Part shown: positions 47,781 to 59,575 of the stretch, one piece after another
Numbering within the stretch: the first letter of the stretch is position 1
How the letters are laid out: each line of letters opens with the position of its first letter
Assembly (NCBI RefSeq): GCF_026914265.1
Contig: NC_069127.1
Span: forward strand, 24,442,637-24,506,636
Direction of reading: 5' to 3'
Source: Mya arenaria
Taxonomy: Eukaryota; Mollusca; Bivalvia; Myida; Myidae
Length of the DNA stretch: 64,000 nucleotides
Notes under the pieces: model-generated
What the model was told of the DNA's origin: nothing
The model's database searches: none
What the model saw: the letters and a program-made list of their open reading frames with translations, nothing else
Position numbers and translations under genes: made by a program

Positions 47781-48095
47781 TGCACTAGTCAATTGTAACC
47801 ACGGCCCCCAGGTCCGGGGAATAGCGGGGACTTTGACTTTCGGTTCAGCCAAGCCCGGGAAATCACCGCCCTGTGGGGACAAACTGCTGGTAAAATCCCC
47901 GCCAAATGCCACCGCACCCCAGGGACCCTAGGTAAGGCCCATTCCCCGCTATTTTTGCGCCAAGATAAAAACACCGCATTCACCCGGCACTGCGGGGCCA
48001 CCTGGAAGGTAAAAACACGGCCCATTTCCCCGGCTATCCCCGGTATACCCCCGGTCCTGGGGGGGGGGGGGGCGTGGTTACAATTGAATGATGCA
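47781..48095 (-). mobile_element. Harbinger-like MITE, copy 4 of 4, opposite orientation
   Basis: TIRs TGCACTAGTCAATTGTAACC and CAATTGAATGATGCA, with TTA directly on both sides. Internal landmarks run in reverse order relative to copy 3. Copies 3 and 4, 264 bp apart, therefore form an inverted pair ending 462 bp before the FMO start codon. Confidence 0.85.
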
Positions 48096-48557
48096 TTACC
48101 ACTTAATTATAAATGCGTAAAAGTGGTGGTCTGTTAAGAAATGATTTTTTTTATAAAAACTAATTGGATTGAATTTGTCCGTGAGTTCAATTATTTGGGG
48201 ACTGGGGACTAGATAAGATTCGTGTTATCACTTAGCTATAAATAACAGGTTCTCCAGTTATGGTTTGCGAATTCAACTTAGTAAGTAGAAGACTTAATCA
48301 GAATTAAGTAGTGCTATATTACATTAAATTAATATTTCATAGTCTCTGTCTAACAGTTAGATGACATGAATTAAAATCTTAATGAATAAGAATAGGCCTA
48401 GTGAGCGTAGCGATAAAAAAGTGCAAAACACATACAGTGGAAAGCACACACTACATTGTATATGACTTATTTCAGAAATAAATAAATACTAGTTTTCATG
48501 AGTGGATTGTTATATGCTTCTTTCAATATGTACAATTTTATTTGTTATGAGGATAAC
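48096..48557. other. Presumed promoter and 5' UTR of the first FMO gene
   Basis: AT-rich, no separate gene. No convincing TATA box or initiator could be singled out. The open frame continues upstream of the chosen ATG (first Met at about 48498), but FMO homology begins at 48558. Confidence 0.35.
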
Positions 48558-48791
48558 ATGGGCAAGAAACGCGTGTTGGTGATAGGCGCTGGAGCCAGCG
48601 GACTAACAGCCATCAAATGTTGTCTTGACGAGGGTCTGGAACCAGTCTGCTATGAGCGGTCCTCTTACATTGGAGGGTTGTGGCACTACACTGCCGATGT
48701 CGAAGAGGGTCAGGTTAGTATAGCTATAGTTGTTGTTATTAACAAGAACATGAAAACAGTCCGATCCGCTCGAGGGTTGTGGCACTACATT

Positions 48792-48827
<36 letters not shown>

Positions 48828-51800
48828 TTCTTCTTCTTCTTCTTCTTCTTCTTCTTCTTCTTCTTCTTCTTCTTCTTCTTCTTCTTCTTCTTCTACAACA
48901 TAACTATTGTCAAACTGTTGTCAATACTAACACGTAATGTGCTATTATGTCCACCTGATGAGCTCCTATTAATTTTTGGATAGATGTCCAAATTCAAGGT
49001 CATAACTAAATTTATTAAGGAAAATGTACTCACCTAACATTGTTATTTTTAATGTATGATGACTGGCGGATGGCTGTTGTAAGTGTCAAAGTCACATGCA
49101 GATTAAGAAGGGGGTGCACCCGGTGCGCGCTTTCTCTTAAATTGTTCAAGTTTACACTTTTATGTTAGAACCCGAGGAACAATATGAAAAGCTTTACTTG
49201 AATGCACTATTTCAGTCTAAAACGGGGTCTTGGGAACGATCTCAATCCCCAATTAACCAATTAAACCATATATTGTATGAATTCTTTGGTGCGGAGCCGT
49301 ACTTTCTTAGTTGCGCTCCCAAAGTTCGCCTCCTCTAACGAGTAATCCTGCAGCCGCCCCTGAAGCGATATTCTTGGTTTCGTTTTATTTTCTTATTGCT
49401 TCTGCTTTTTAGTTTTCTAGATCGTGAATAACCGGTTCGGTCAATCATCACGCGGTATTATTCGTCAAACTAGACCTATGAGGAAAGGGAGGTGGTGATG
49501 AAATTGTTTCCTACCTATAACCTTAATTTTTAGAACTTATTGCTACAGCGGCCGCCTATGGTTTCCAAGTACAGCTAGCGGAGGAATAGGTCAGCGTACT
49601 TAATTGTGTAGATCCCGCTACCAATGGTGTGACTATGATGGAAGGACAACAGCCTCCAACGGAGAATTGTTGATTTAATAATGTTGTTCGTAAATGTTTG
49701 TGAAATGTATTTTTTTATCACTAGGGATGTGTGATGAAGTCCACTGTGATTAATACGTCGAAGGAGATGATGTGTTACAGCGATTTCCCGATCCCGGCTG
49801 AGTTTGCCATCTACATGCACAACACGAAGGTTGACCGGTACTTGAACATGTATGCCGACAACTTTGCGCTGAAAAAATACATCCAGCTGAACAGAGAAGT
49901 ACCTCCATAATATTCTCCTCTAAATTTTAACTATCCATTTTCGGAAACAATTCACGTAATGTCGACAAGAACAATCTGTGCGTGTCTATCCCATATAATT
50001 TTATAGTCGTATATGATACTTGTATTTAATATGTATCGAACGTATTACGTTCTGCTCAGGGGCCATCGTCGGAAAGGTCCATGTAAATTTAGTAGACACT
50101 CATGTTCGTTACACTCAATAATGACGGAACGCGTAAGAAGGTGTGTTTCTACGATGGCCCGGGGTTATGGGCAGAGACATATAATATGGACTTCAGAAAG
50201 CGAGAGGCGGGGTCTCTCCTGACCATGTGAGACCTGCTCACTATGAAAACCCTAGAGCTTCCATTGCTGATATTGTGGTATATGTAAGCCCTATACTGAT
50301 ACAAACTATTGATAGGTGAATATAATCAATAAATGTATAAAACCTTTTTAGTCAGACAGTTGATATGATGTATGTATACAAAGGTTGTGACCGTGAAGCC
50401 GTCAACTTCCGGTCAAGGCAAATGGGAGGTTGTGAGTAAGGCGAAGGGCTCGGAAGACTCCGACACCGAAACGTACGAGGCAGTGCTTGTGTGCACGGGT
50501 CACCATGCAGAGAAGAACATCCCCGACTTTCCTGGGCTCGACAAGTTCAAGGGCAAGGTCGTACATACCCACGACTACAAGGATTACCATGGCTTCGAGG
50601 ACAAGAATGTTCTTATTATTGGGATTGGGAATTCAGGCGGTGATGTAGCCACGGAGCTCAGCAGAATCACATCGCAGGTCTGGTCAACATTGATAAATAT
50701 GTATAAATTGCTGCATATGCATTGTATAATTGTTCGCGCATTGTGTACAGCTTCCAAAATATATGCATTGTGTATTCATTGCTAAATATGCATTGTGTAT
50801 TCCTTGCTAAATATGCATGGTGTATTCATTGCTAAATATGCATTGTGTATTCCTTGCTAAATATGCATGGTGTATTCATTGCTAAATATGCATTGTGTAT
50901 TCCTTGCTAAATATGCATGGTGTATTCATTGCTAAATATGCATTGTGTATTCCTTGCTAAATATGCATGGTGTATTCATTGCTAAATATGCATTGTGTAT
51001 TCCTTGCTTAATATGCATGGTGTATTCATTGCTTAATATGCATTGTGTATTCATTGCTAAATATGCATTGTGTATTCATTGCTAAATATGCATTGTGTAT
51101 TCATTGCTAAATATGCATTGTGTATTCATTGCTAAATATGCATTGTGTATTCATTGCTAAATATGCATTGTGTATTCCTTGCTAAATATGCATTGTGTAT
51201 TCCTTGCTAAATATGCATTGTGTATTCCTTGCTAAATATGCATTGTGTATTCCTTGCTAAATATGCATGGTGTATTCCTTGCTAAATATGCATTGTGTAT
51301 TCATTGCTAAATATGCATTGTGTATTCCTTGCTAAATATGCATGGTGTATTCATTGCTAAATATGCATTGTGTATTCCTTGCTAAATATGCATGGTGTAT
51401 TCATTGCTAAATATTAGGGATGCAAACGAATATTCGAATATTCGAATATTCGATCGAACGTTTAGTATTCGAATGTTAAAATCGGTATTCGAATATTCGA
51501 TTATTTTTTTCAAAAATTAATGATATAAACCTTGAGTCTTTAGGGCAGTTGTTGTGTTTAAAATTATATTGTCTTGTTTTTACAACAATACGCATCTTGT
51601 GCCTGAGGCGTTAACGAGATGACAATCGAGTGTGCGTCATGTGTCAATTAGGGATCGATCGTAGGGTACTATAAACAGTGTCCATAATTGTAAAATAACT
51701 GGCTATTAGGAAGTGACATCAAACAAGTTTAATTGATTTTCAGTTCTTTTAAATCACCATGCCAATTAAGAATTTAAGGAAGCGGCCTTCACACCCTCTT

Positions 51801-54800
51801 GTCAGTTTGCCTGCCAATTAAGCTGAGCAATATTGCTCAAATCGGTGATTGATATTATACGCTGAAAGTAGATACCACTTCATTCCTTCAGAATATATGT
51901 TCGCAAAACATTATAAGTTAAACTTATTATTATTATTATATATTAGATTTGTATTTCTTAACAACGTAAAAGATGCCAGCCACATCTGAAGTATGGACTT
52001 ATTTCACGCGCTCTGTTGACAAGAAATCTGTCACGTGCAAACTATGCAGTGTGAGGTTGTCGTACATGGGCACGACGACTAATCTCTGGAATCACGTGAA
52101 GGCTAAGCATCCGAGTTCTCAAAGTGAAAGCAGTAAACAGCAATCAATGAAAAAGTTTAGCGTTTCTGGTCTTAAACATGATTTGTGTTCTGGGTGCTTT
52201 GGGCAAACACTGCAGCTGGCCATCAAGCCGGCATTTGCTCTCCCGGATGTCAACAGGGTCGTCTCCAGATGTCGTAAGCTGGTCGGGCACATCAAACACT
52301 CGACTACATTGACGGCCGAAATGCGCAAGCGCCAAGCTACTCTAAAGCTTCATGGTTCCAAAGACGACCGAGACGGCTAACGACGAGCTGCGTCGGTACC
52401 GGCACAAACCTTCCGACGAGGAGGCCACTCCACTTGCATGATGGAAAAAGAACGAGGGACGCTTTCCTCGCGTTGCACATGTTGCTCGCCAACTGCTTGG
52501 GATACCTGCGACGTCTGTGCCATCAGAAAGAATTTTCTCCTGCGCCGGACTCATTGTTAACAAACTTAGAAACAGACTGTCATGTGATCTTGTTGATAAG
52601 ATAATATTTCTGAATAAGAACAAGGCCATCATATGTGATGATTTTATTGATGAGTGATTTCATTGAATTGTATGTGCTTGTTATGTGCTTGTTATGTGCT
52701 AGATATGTATTTCATATGTCGATGTAATAATATTCGACACGCTGCTATGTATTGTATTGTATTACGATAACACTAGAAACATTCGACAGATAAAGAAAAG
52801 GGTATCGTGGTTTATAACTAAAATTAATAGATAACTATAACTTTTTAAAGATTCAATTTTTATCGAATATTCGAATATTCGATCGAAAGAATTACCGAAT
52901 ATTCGAATATCGATTTTGCCATTCGTTTGCATCCCTACTAAATATGCATTGTGTATTCCTTGCTAAATACATGGTGTATTCATTGCTAAATATGCATTGT
53001 GTATTCCTTGCTAAATATGCATGGTGTATTCATTGCTAAATATGCATTGTGTATTCATTGCTAAATATGCATTGTGTATTCATTGCTAAATATGCATTGT
53101 GTATTCATTGCTAAATATGCATTGTGTATTCATTGCTAAATATGCATTGTGTATTCATTGCTAAATATGCATGGTGTATTCATTGCTAAATATGCATTGT
53201 GTATTCCTTGCTAAATATGCATGGTGTATTCCTTGCTAAATATGCATGGTGTATTCCTTGCTAAATATGCATTGTGTATTCATTGCTAAATATGCATTGT
53301 GTATTCATTGCTAAATATGCATTGTGTATTCCTTGCTAAATATGCATTGTGTATTCATTGCTAAATATGCATTGTGTATTCCTTGCTAAATATGCATTGT
53401 ATATTCATTGCTAAATATGCATTGTGTATTCCTTGCTAAATATGCATTGTATATTCATTGCTAAATATGCATTGTGTATTGTGTATTCATTGCTAAATAT
53501 GCATTGTGTATTCATTGCTAAATATGCTTTGTGTATTCATTGCTCAATGTGCATTGTGTATTCATTGCTAAATATGCTTTGTGTATTCCTTGCTAAATAT
53601 GCATTGTGTATTCATTGCTAAATATGCATTGTGTATTCCTTGCTAAATATGCTTTGTGTATTCCTTGCTAAATTTGCTTTGTGTAGTCCTTGCCAAACAT
53701 ACATTGTGTATTTATAGTTCAATATGTAGTATGATAAAAAAATACATTCACCATTCAATTAATATTTTTGCATACCTAAGATCAAATGTACGTGGAATTA
53801 GCGGCCTAGCGGCGTGAAGTTAGCGGCCTAGCGGCCTAGCGGCGTGAAGTTAGCGGCCTAGCGGCGTAAAGTTAGCGGCCTAGCGGTGTGAAGTTAGCGG
53901 CCTAGCGGCCTAGCGGCGTGAAGTTAGCGCCCTAGCGGCGTGAAGTTAGCGGCCTAGCGGCCTAATATGGTATCTTATTTCAAAGTATGAATATATGCTT
54001 TATCTTCTTAAACAATGATAAATTAACTGTTTTTGAGCCCAAAATATCAATTTCAAGCGATTTTCAACAAATTTTTCAAAAAAATTTTATCAAACATTTT
54101 TCTATTATATCGCATGCAAACATGTCTGCTCTACTAACAAAATGATATATTTGCTGTTTATATGCACCAATCATCAGTCTGAAGCGATTTTCAACAGTTT
54201 TTCCAAGAAGTCGATCAAGCGATCTAGCGGCCTAGCGGCGTGAAGTTAGCGGCTGATGACTGGTGCATATAAATAGCAAATATATCATTGCTTTAGAAGA
54301 GCAGACATGTTTGCATGCTTTAAATGGAAAACTGTTTTATCAACTTTGAAAAAAATGTTGAAAATCGCTTCAGACTGATGATTGGTGCATATATATCATT
54401 TTGTTAGCAGAGCAGACATGTTTGCATGCTATAAAATAGAAAAATGTTTGAAAACTGTTTTGAAAAAATTGTTAAAAATCGCTTGTAATTGATATTTTGT
54501 GCTCAAAAACAGTTAATTTATCATTGTTTAAGAAGAAAAAGCATATATTCATACTTTGAAATAAGATACCATATCAAGTCGCTAGGCCGCTAACTTCACG
54601 CCGCTAGGCCGCCAACTTCACGCCGCCAGGCCGCTAGGCCGCAAACTTCACGCCGCTAGGCCGCTAACTTCACGCCGCTAGGCCGCTAACTTCACGCCGC
54701 TAGGCCGCTAACTTCACGCACATTCAATAATACTGTAATAAAAACGTGTTTTATTTTTAAATTGATTCAACAACCTCTTGTATTCTGAATATCTACAGGT

Positions 54801-57235
54801 ATACTTGAGCACACGTTCTGGTTCGTGGATATTTAACAGAGTGGCGGATAACGGGGATCCAGGAGACATGCTTGCATTTACAAGATTCAACGCGAGCCTC
54901 CGAAAATTATTACCTGCGAACACAATGAAAAACCTTTTTATCAAAAAGCTAAACAAGCGCTTCGATCACGCAAAATATTCCATTCAACCGAATTACCCGC
55001 CTTTTGCCGCCCACCCCACGGTAAATGACGAACTGGCAAACAGAATTGTTTCTGGAGGCATTATTGTAAAAGCTAACGTTAGCCGGTTTACGGAACACGG
55101 AGTGGTGTTCGAAGATGGGACCGAAGTTGACTACATTGACAACGTTGTTTTGGCCACTGGATACATTTTTGGGTTTCCATTTCTGGACAAGAAAATCACT
55201 GAAGTGAAAGAGAACAAAGTGAATCTTTTCAAGTACATGTTTCCGCCGGATTTAGAGCACCATTCACTTGCAATCATTGGATGCTTCCAGCCTATCGGCG
55301 CCATTATGCCTATAAGCGAAATGCAGTGTCGTGTGGCCGCAAAGGTCTTTAAGGTAGCTCTCCTGAACTAATTTAACATAAATATTGAATTGAATCGTTG
55401 ATGTATATATATGCGTAAAGCGTAACATATTATTAAGATTCAAAACTTGTTCCGGTTGCAGCGTTATGCAAAAACATTATGTTAAAAAATGATCTGATCT
55501 GTTTAAATGGTTTGTTTTAAAGTGACTCGCTTTTGTTGTTGGACCAAAAAATAACTTTCCCGGTAATGCATCTGAATTTTTTTTTATCTTATCATTATTT
55601 TACTCTTCTCTTTACTGATCTTCAAAGACGATATTTGAGCAAATATCAACATTCTCTGATGGGTGCCAGCTTTTAGTATTTTTGTTTTAACATTTCTAAT
55701 GATTTGCCGCACTTTTTAAAAAAAGTGCATTTTACAAACCATGAGCGAGTTACATCAAATTAATTGCTGCAGTGATAAACAACTATTCGCATGTTCTGTA
55801 TCATAGGGGGAGACGAACCTTCCCAGCCGGTCCTTAATGTGGGAGGACATCCGCGGGAAGGAAGAGGCGATGGCCTTGCGTTACAAGGCGTCCCCGAGAC
55901 ATACCATACAGGTCGAGTACATCACATTCATGGACGAACTGGCCGAGCTTATCGGATGCAAACCTGACCTGCGTAAGCATCGATTTTGTTTTCGATAATT
56001 TTGTAACGGTAACATGTCGGATTCTTATAGTGAACTACCTTTTGTGTTGATGGGTTTTCACGGCAAAACAGGAAGAAAAAATTGCATTTGTAGGCAAATA
56101 CATTACATTGAGGGCTATATTTTGGCGTCCTTTCGTTTTATTCGCCCTGCAAATGTACGTCTTTTGCCATTTAACATCACCGCTACTTAGCTCGAAAACA
56201 CAAACATGTAGCTGTTTTGCTTCAACGGACAAATTGTTAGAATTAACATCAATACTCTAAAACTCACCCGAATCTGCATGGTTTGTTTTGAACCACGTTG
56301 TTTGCTAACCTTTACCTACGGTAAAACCATGAATACTATACCTCACCAAAGCGGTAATGTCCCTTAAAGAGTACCATGTCCTGCCCATTCATATTTGTTT
56401 CTCAACGCACTTCCATCCTTAATCGCTCGTTATCAAATTGTTTCGTTACTACATGAAATGCTAATTCAATGCACTCACCCTTTCGTTCGCAACATTAAAT
56501 ATCGAAAAAGGCGAACAACCTCGTGAACACGACAACAACGAAAAACGCAAGTAGAAAATGTGGAAACGTGAAAAAAGTCGATGTCTTTATTTCATCTCAT
56601 CTAGAAATCCCGCCCCCAGAAAACTTCTGCAAAAACACGAACACGCGCTTAATGCATACTTTCACCATCATATTCATTCGAACGAGTTTTCATTGAACTT
56701 GTTTTATGCGTTTGATCAACCGTATGTTCTAAGTAATGTATACTATTTTAGTGTAAATTCAGTCGAACCCATTTGACTCGAACTCGCTTGGCTCGAATTC
56801 CTAGTTGGCTCGAACTAGATGTAAAGGACCGATTTTTATAATGATTATAAACAATTCCGCTTGGCTGGAATTTTCCAAGACTCGAGGTATTTTCGCGGGT
56901 CCCTGGGAGTTCGAGCCAACGGGGTTCGACTGTACCTGAAAATTCGGGATATGCATGCAGTCATATAGATGTTTTTCATTTCAGAGAAGTTGTTTCTGAG
57001 TGATCCAAAATTGGCGTTTAGGGTATTTTTCGGTGCGGCGACGCCCTACCAGTACCGCTTGCACGGGCCCGGGACCTGGAAGCGAGCCCGGGAGTGCATC
57101 TTCACACAATGGGAACGAACGTACAAGCCCCTTAAAACGCGACCTTGCAACGTTAAACAGGCAGAAGGCTCGGGTGCCATGAAATTAATAATTGTTGTGA
57201 TTGTCGCCCTCATAGCTTACTTTCTGGTTTTCTGA
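48558..57235 (+). CDS. FMO: Flavin-containing monooxygenase 1 of 2, complete
   Basis: An FAD- and NADPH-dependent enzyme that oxygenates nucleophilic N or S atoms of diet-derived and foreign compounds, normally on the ER membrane. Exons 48558-48713, 49725-49898, 50384-50677, 54799-55353, 55807-55972 and 56985-57235 join in frame to 531 residues, the usual FMO length. FAD motif GAGASG is at 10-15. The FMO signature [11 protein letters not shown] (FxGxxxHxxxY) is at about 165-175. The NADPH motif GIGNSG is at about 190-195 and ATGY at about 327-330. The C-terminal [18 protein letters not shown] is the expected membrane anchor. The start is the Met just before [13 protein letters not shown]. Exon 2 uses a slightly weak donor, GAA|GTACCT, at the same place as the GAT|GTAAGA donor of the neighbour. 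Intron 3 (4.1 kb) is almost wholly repeats. A second FMO follows 3.2 kb downstream on the same strand. Confidence 0.92.
48755..48893 (+). repeat. Exon 1 fragment and ATC/TTC microsatellite in FMO intron 1
   Basis: GAGGGTTGTGGCACTACAT at 48771-48789 repeats the end of exon 1 (GGAGGGTTGTGGCACTACAC). It is followed at once by about 10 ATC and about 22 TTC triplets. The open frame running on as poly-Phe is an artefact of the microsatellite. Confidence 0.8.
48894..50383. other. FMO introns 1 and 2 around exon 2, no other gene
   Basis: Apart from exon 2 (49725-49898) nothing coding was recognised. The open frames at 49575-49820 (minus) and 50013-50222 are exon shadows or chance. Confidence 0.5.
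50770..51414. repeat. 25-bp minisatellite in FMO intron 3, left part
   Basis: About 26 units of ATTGCTAAATATGCATTGTG then TATTC, exact 25-bp period. Two unit types (CATT/CCTT and GCATT/GCATG) often alternate, a 50-bp higher-order pattern. It continues at 52938 beyond a transposon. Confidence 0.95.
51415..52937 (+). mobile_element. hAT transposon relic inserted into the 25-bp array
   Basis: The ends TAGGGATGCAAACGAATATT and ATTCGTTTGCATCCCTA are inverted. CTAAATAT is duplicated exactly on both sides (51407-51414, 52938-52945), the 8-bp duplication of hAT elements. Subterminal GAATATTCGAATATTCGATCG motifs occur at both ends. The interior keeps parts of a ZBED-type transposase (separate entry). 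Same family as 30445-31402. Confidence 0.95.
51973..52657 (+). pseudogene. ZBED-type hAT transposase, internally deleted and broken
   Basis: From the ATG at 51973 the first frame gives a BED zinc finger (C22, C25, H41, H46). It then jumps within the sequence to [10 protein letters not shown] and [11 protein letters not shown], part of the catalytic region of such transposases, and stops at 52378-52380. In another frame the C-terminal hAT dimerisation domain follows: [20 protein letters not shown] then [20 protein letters not shown], ending at 52657. A TGA at 52439-52441 falls where the family has Trp. Most of the DDE catalytic domain is deleted, so it is inactive. Confidence 0.85.
52938..53720. 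repeat. 25-bp minisatellite in FMO intron 3, right part
   Basis: About 31 further units of the same 25-bp repeat, more variable toward 53.7 kb (AATATGCTTTGTG, CAATGTGC). The first unit after the transposon is short, consistent with mutation after insertion. Confidence 0.95.
53785..54726. repeat. Foldback element with tandem-repeat arms in FMO intron 3
   Basis: The left arm starts AATGTACGTGGAATTAGCGG and the right arm ends CGCTAACTTCACGCACATT, its reverse complement. Both outer arms consist of TAGCGGCCTAGCGGCGTGAA-type units (53798-53965; 54575-54719 inverted). The next about 200 bp are also inverted copies (GATACCATAT/ATATGGTATC; TGATAAATTAACTG/CAGTTAATTTATCA; GCATGCAAACATGTCTGC/GCAGACATGTTTGCATGC). 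A third partial copy lies in the centre near 54220-54370. No coding. Confidence 0.9.
55373..56758. other. FMO introns 4 and 5 around exon 5, no other gene
   Basis: Besides exon 5 (55807-55972) only non-coding sequence. The frames at 56035-56232 and 56558-56776 have no recognisable domain. Confidence 0.5.
56759..56933. repeat. Short TIR element, TTCGAACCCCGTTGGCTCGA family, copy 2 (FMO intron 5)
   Basis: The left CAGTCGAACCCATTTGACTC and the right GAGCCAACGGGGTTCGACTG are inverted matches about 175 bp apart, with GGCTCGAATTCC and CTTGGCTGGAATTTTCC inside. Related to 22672-22826. It ends 51 bp before the last FMO exon. Confidence 0.7.
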
Positions 57236-58068
57236 ATATCAGCAAAATGTACATAGCATGTATGGGCACAATGTCAAAGCCCAAACCAGAAAACTTGTAG
57301 AACAGTAGTTTCATTTTATGTCCATCTTCTATATGGGACACTAGTGTAAACGCTTATACAGTTATTTAGACTGGCGTCGTGTTAATTATTTGCAAAAACG
57401 ATGTTAATTGAGCGTTTACTATCATAGCAACTGCAAATGAAATTAAAAGCAAGCAGTTGAAAAAAAAATATTATTAAACAGATTGAAAAAGCCGATATGA
57501 AACGTACTCATCCGTCGTAGGCAGCGTGCTTTTTATTCCATCCAACGATCAACACTCCGCAAATAGATTCATTTATTCGATTGATATTATAGTGTTTGTT
57601 TATTGTGCTACGGAAGGATCTGTCTCGTTAATGATCCTGCTTGTCACTTTAAGTCTTGATCTATTGATGAATGATTTTTAAAAAATAGAGCACCGCTTTA
57701 AAAGCTGGTGCTAGTTTACAGTGTTTTATATTGTTGTCAATGGACAGTCTCATTGTAATCGAGACTGCTCTTGTAATACATAGTTTGCACTTACACGGCC
57801 TCTAAACGCCAGCCCCACCCACATGATTGATACTTACACATTTGTAGTTCCATGGTAAAAATTAACAGCACCTAGCCGTTTGTTTTCGAAATAGTTTTCA
57901 GTAAGGTCAAGGTAGTTCGCGAAGAGTTTTGTTTCCGTAAGTAGTATGCATAACCAGCATAATGTTCAATGAATGATAAACATAGCAACTTTTGTATTCA
58001 TTCCAAAAGCGTTAACTTTTTAAACTACTTCAATCGCAAAACATACTCGATAGCGCCACCACTAGGGC
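57236..58068. other. 3' flank of the first FMO gene, no gene seen
   Basis: AT-rich. No canonical AATAAA was singled out close to the stop. Nothing else recognised. Confidence 0.4.
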
Positions 58069-58474
58069 AACAGCGCCACCACTTTTATAAATATGTGCAT
58101 TTTCCTTTTTAAGAGGTGCTTATTAGTTTTGTTGTGTTCCGGCATAGGTAATATGCGTGATAATGTTCTTACGGGGTGTGTAAGCACCGAAATGTACTTG
58201 CTATGCAATCAGATCTCAAAATATGCATTCGGGAGAAAAGCTCCTGGCACCACAGTTTGCACAATATTGAAACGAAATAGTAACCAGCCTACAGTAGAAG
58301 TGTTCTTACACGGTACCACATTCTCCGATTTTTAAAATATGTCCGTTAAATGAAATTATCAAATAAAATATAAATCATACTCACGTTTGTTCATGTAAAC
58401 ATAGGGCACAGCTCCACCACGGAATTGTCGACAGCTCTTTTTCTTTGCACCAACGTAAAGTGGTGGAGCTGGCG
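58069..58474. repeat. Possible TIR element (CAGCGCCACCACTTT ends)
   Basis: The left CAGCGCCACCACTTT and the right AAAGTGGTGGAGCTGGCG are inverted, 400 bp apart, with a further AGCTCCACCACGG inside. The 80-codon frame across it has no known domain. No target duplication was identified. Confidence 0.4.
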
Positions 58475-59575
58475 TTTAGTGGCCGTGACTTAGTGCTTCC
58501 GAAAATTTTCTCTTCTGGAATGAACTTAATGCCGAGTTAATAAATGCTTTTTGTCAAAGCTATATAAAAATGACCAAGGCATGCATGTTTCAATACCGAA
58601 ATAAGTCTGGGTGACTGAAACTGTATAGTTCTATGATGCTGTTGCATTCATGCAAACAAACTATAATTGTGCAGATCACACATACTTACACTGTTCATTT
58701 CTAGCAATTATGAAATTGTTCGATAATGTTTGTGATACAGATTTTTGATTTGCATCAAAGATGCTTTTTTATTTATTTGAATATAAATTCATTTTGTTTT
58801 GTTATTCAATTTAATGTTTATGTTGATTTTTTCGCTGTTGAAACCACATTAGTCAGAAATAAATTTTGACATAATTATAATAAATAATGAAATAAGAAAG
58901 AAGAAACGATGTTCAACTACAAGAAATCAAGAGCACGCAGAGTTGTGGAAATGTGGTTGGCACATTGACTCAGAGATTTTAAATACTGTTGTCTACAATG
59001 CAACACAATCCTGACAATGTGGGAATCACGTACGTACAGTCTTGCGTCTGTCTCCACAATTTAATGAGAATACGTTACTCAAAGTTACAGCTTTATTCAT
59101 GGCAGACACAGGCATCTTCTTAGCAGACATAATGAAGTACCTTAATCATTAAAAAAGATGAAAATTAACTTGTGTAATTTAAATGAAGATGATTTACCTA
59201 TAACTTACGGCGATGCTTCTTGTAGAACTACTGAAGAAGTGATAATCCTATTGTCGTTTATGTGAATTTATCAAGATCTACCCGCACCCATTGGCTGCAT
59301 TATGGCTTGATCCGCCTTGACGCCACCACGACTTAAATTGTGTTAAAATGTCATAAGTGATATGAGATAGAAATGACAGTAACCCACTTTCAAATCAACA
59401 CATTGGAAGACTTAAAGAGTGAAACAGAGTGAGATACAAAATATCCGGGTGTAAAGCAGCGATACACGGGATACAACTTTCCTTGGGTGAACCATTTTCA
59501 TAGCACTGTCCTTTAAATATTGAGCGCTAGGCTAGCGCCAGCTACATGTGCCATATTTAAACGTCTTTAGGTTTG
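58475..59575. other. Intergenic, possible SINE body at the right end
   Basis: No gene. Reading minus from 59575, the sequence continues from the tRNA-like head (CTAGCGCTCAATATTTAAAG, TATCCCGTGTATCGCTGC) and may be the body of a tRNA-derived SINE down to about 59400. Confidence 0.35.

Noticed and set aside
48498-48983. 161-codon frame with a long Ile and Phe run as a protein
   Set aside because: The frame runs through the FMO exon 1 donor into an ATC/TTC microsatellite; the real exon ends at 48713.
50770-53720. CRISPR-like array of 25-bp repeats
   Set aside because: Units are directly adjacent with no unique spacers, and the setting is a eukaryotic intron. It is a minisatellite.
57000-57182. 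60-codon frame overlapping the last exon of FMO 1
   Set aside because: Wrong-frame shadow of the exon that encodes the conserved C-terminal part and membrane anchor.
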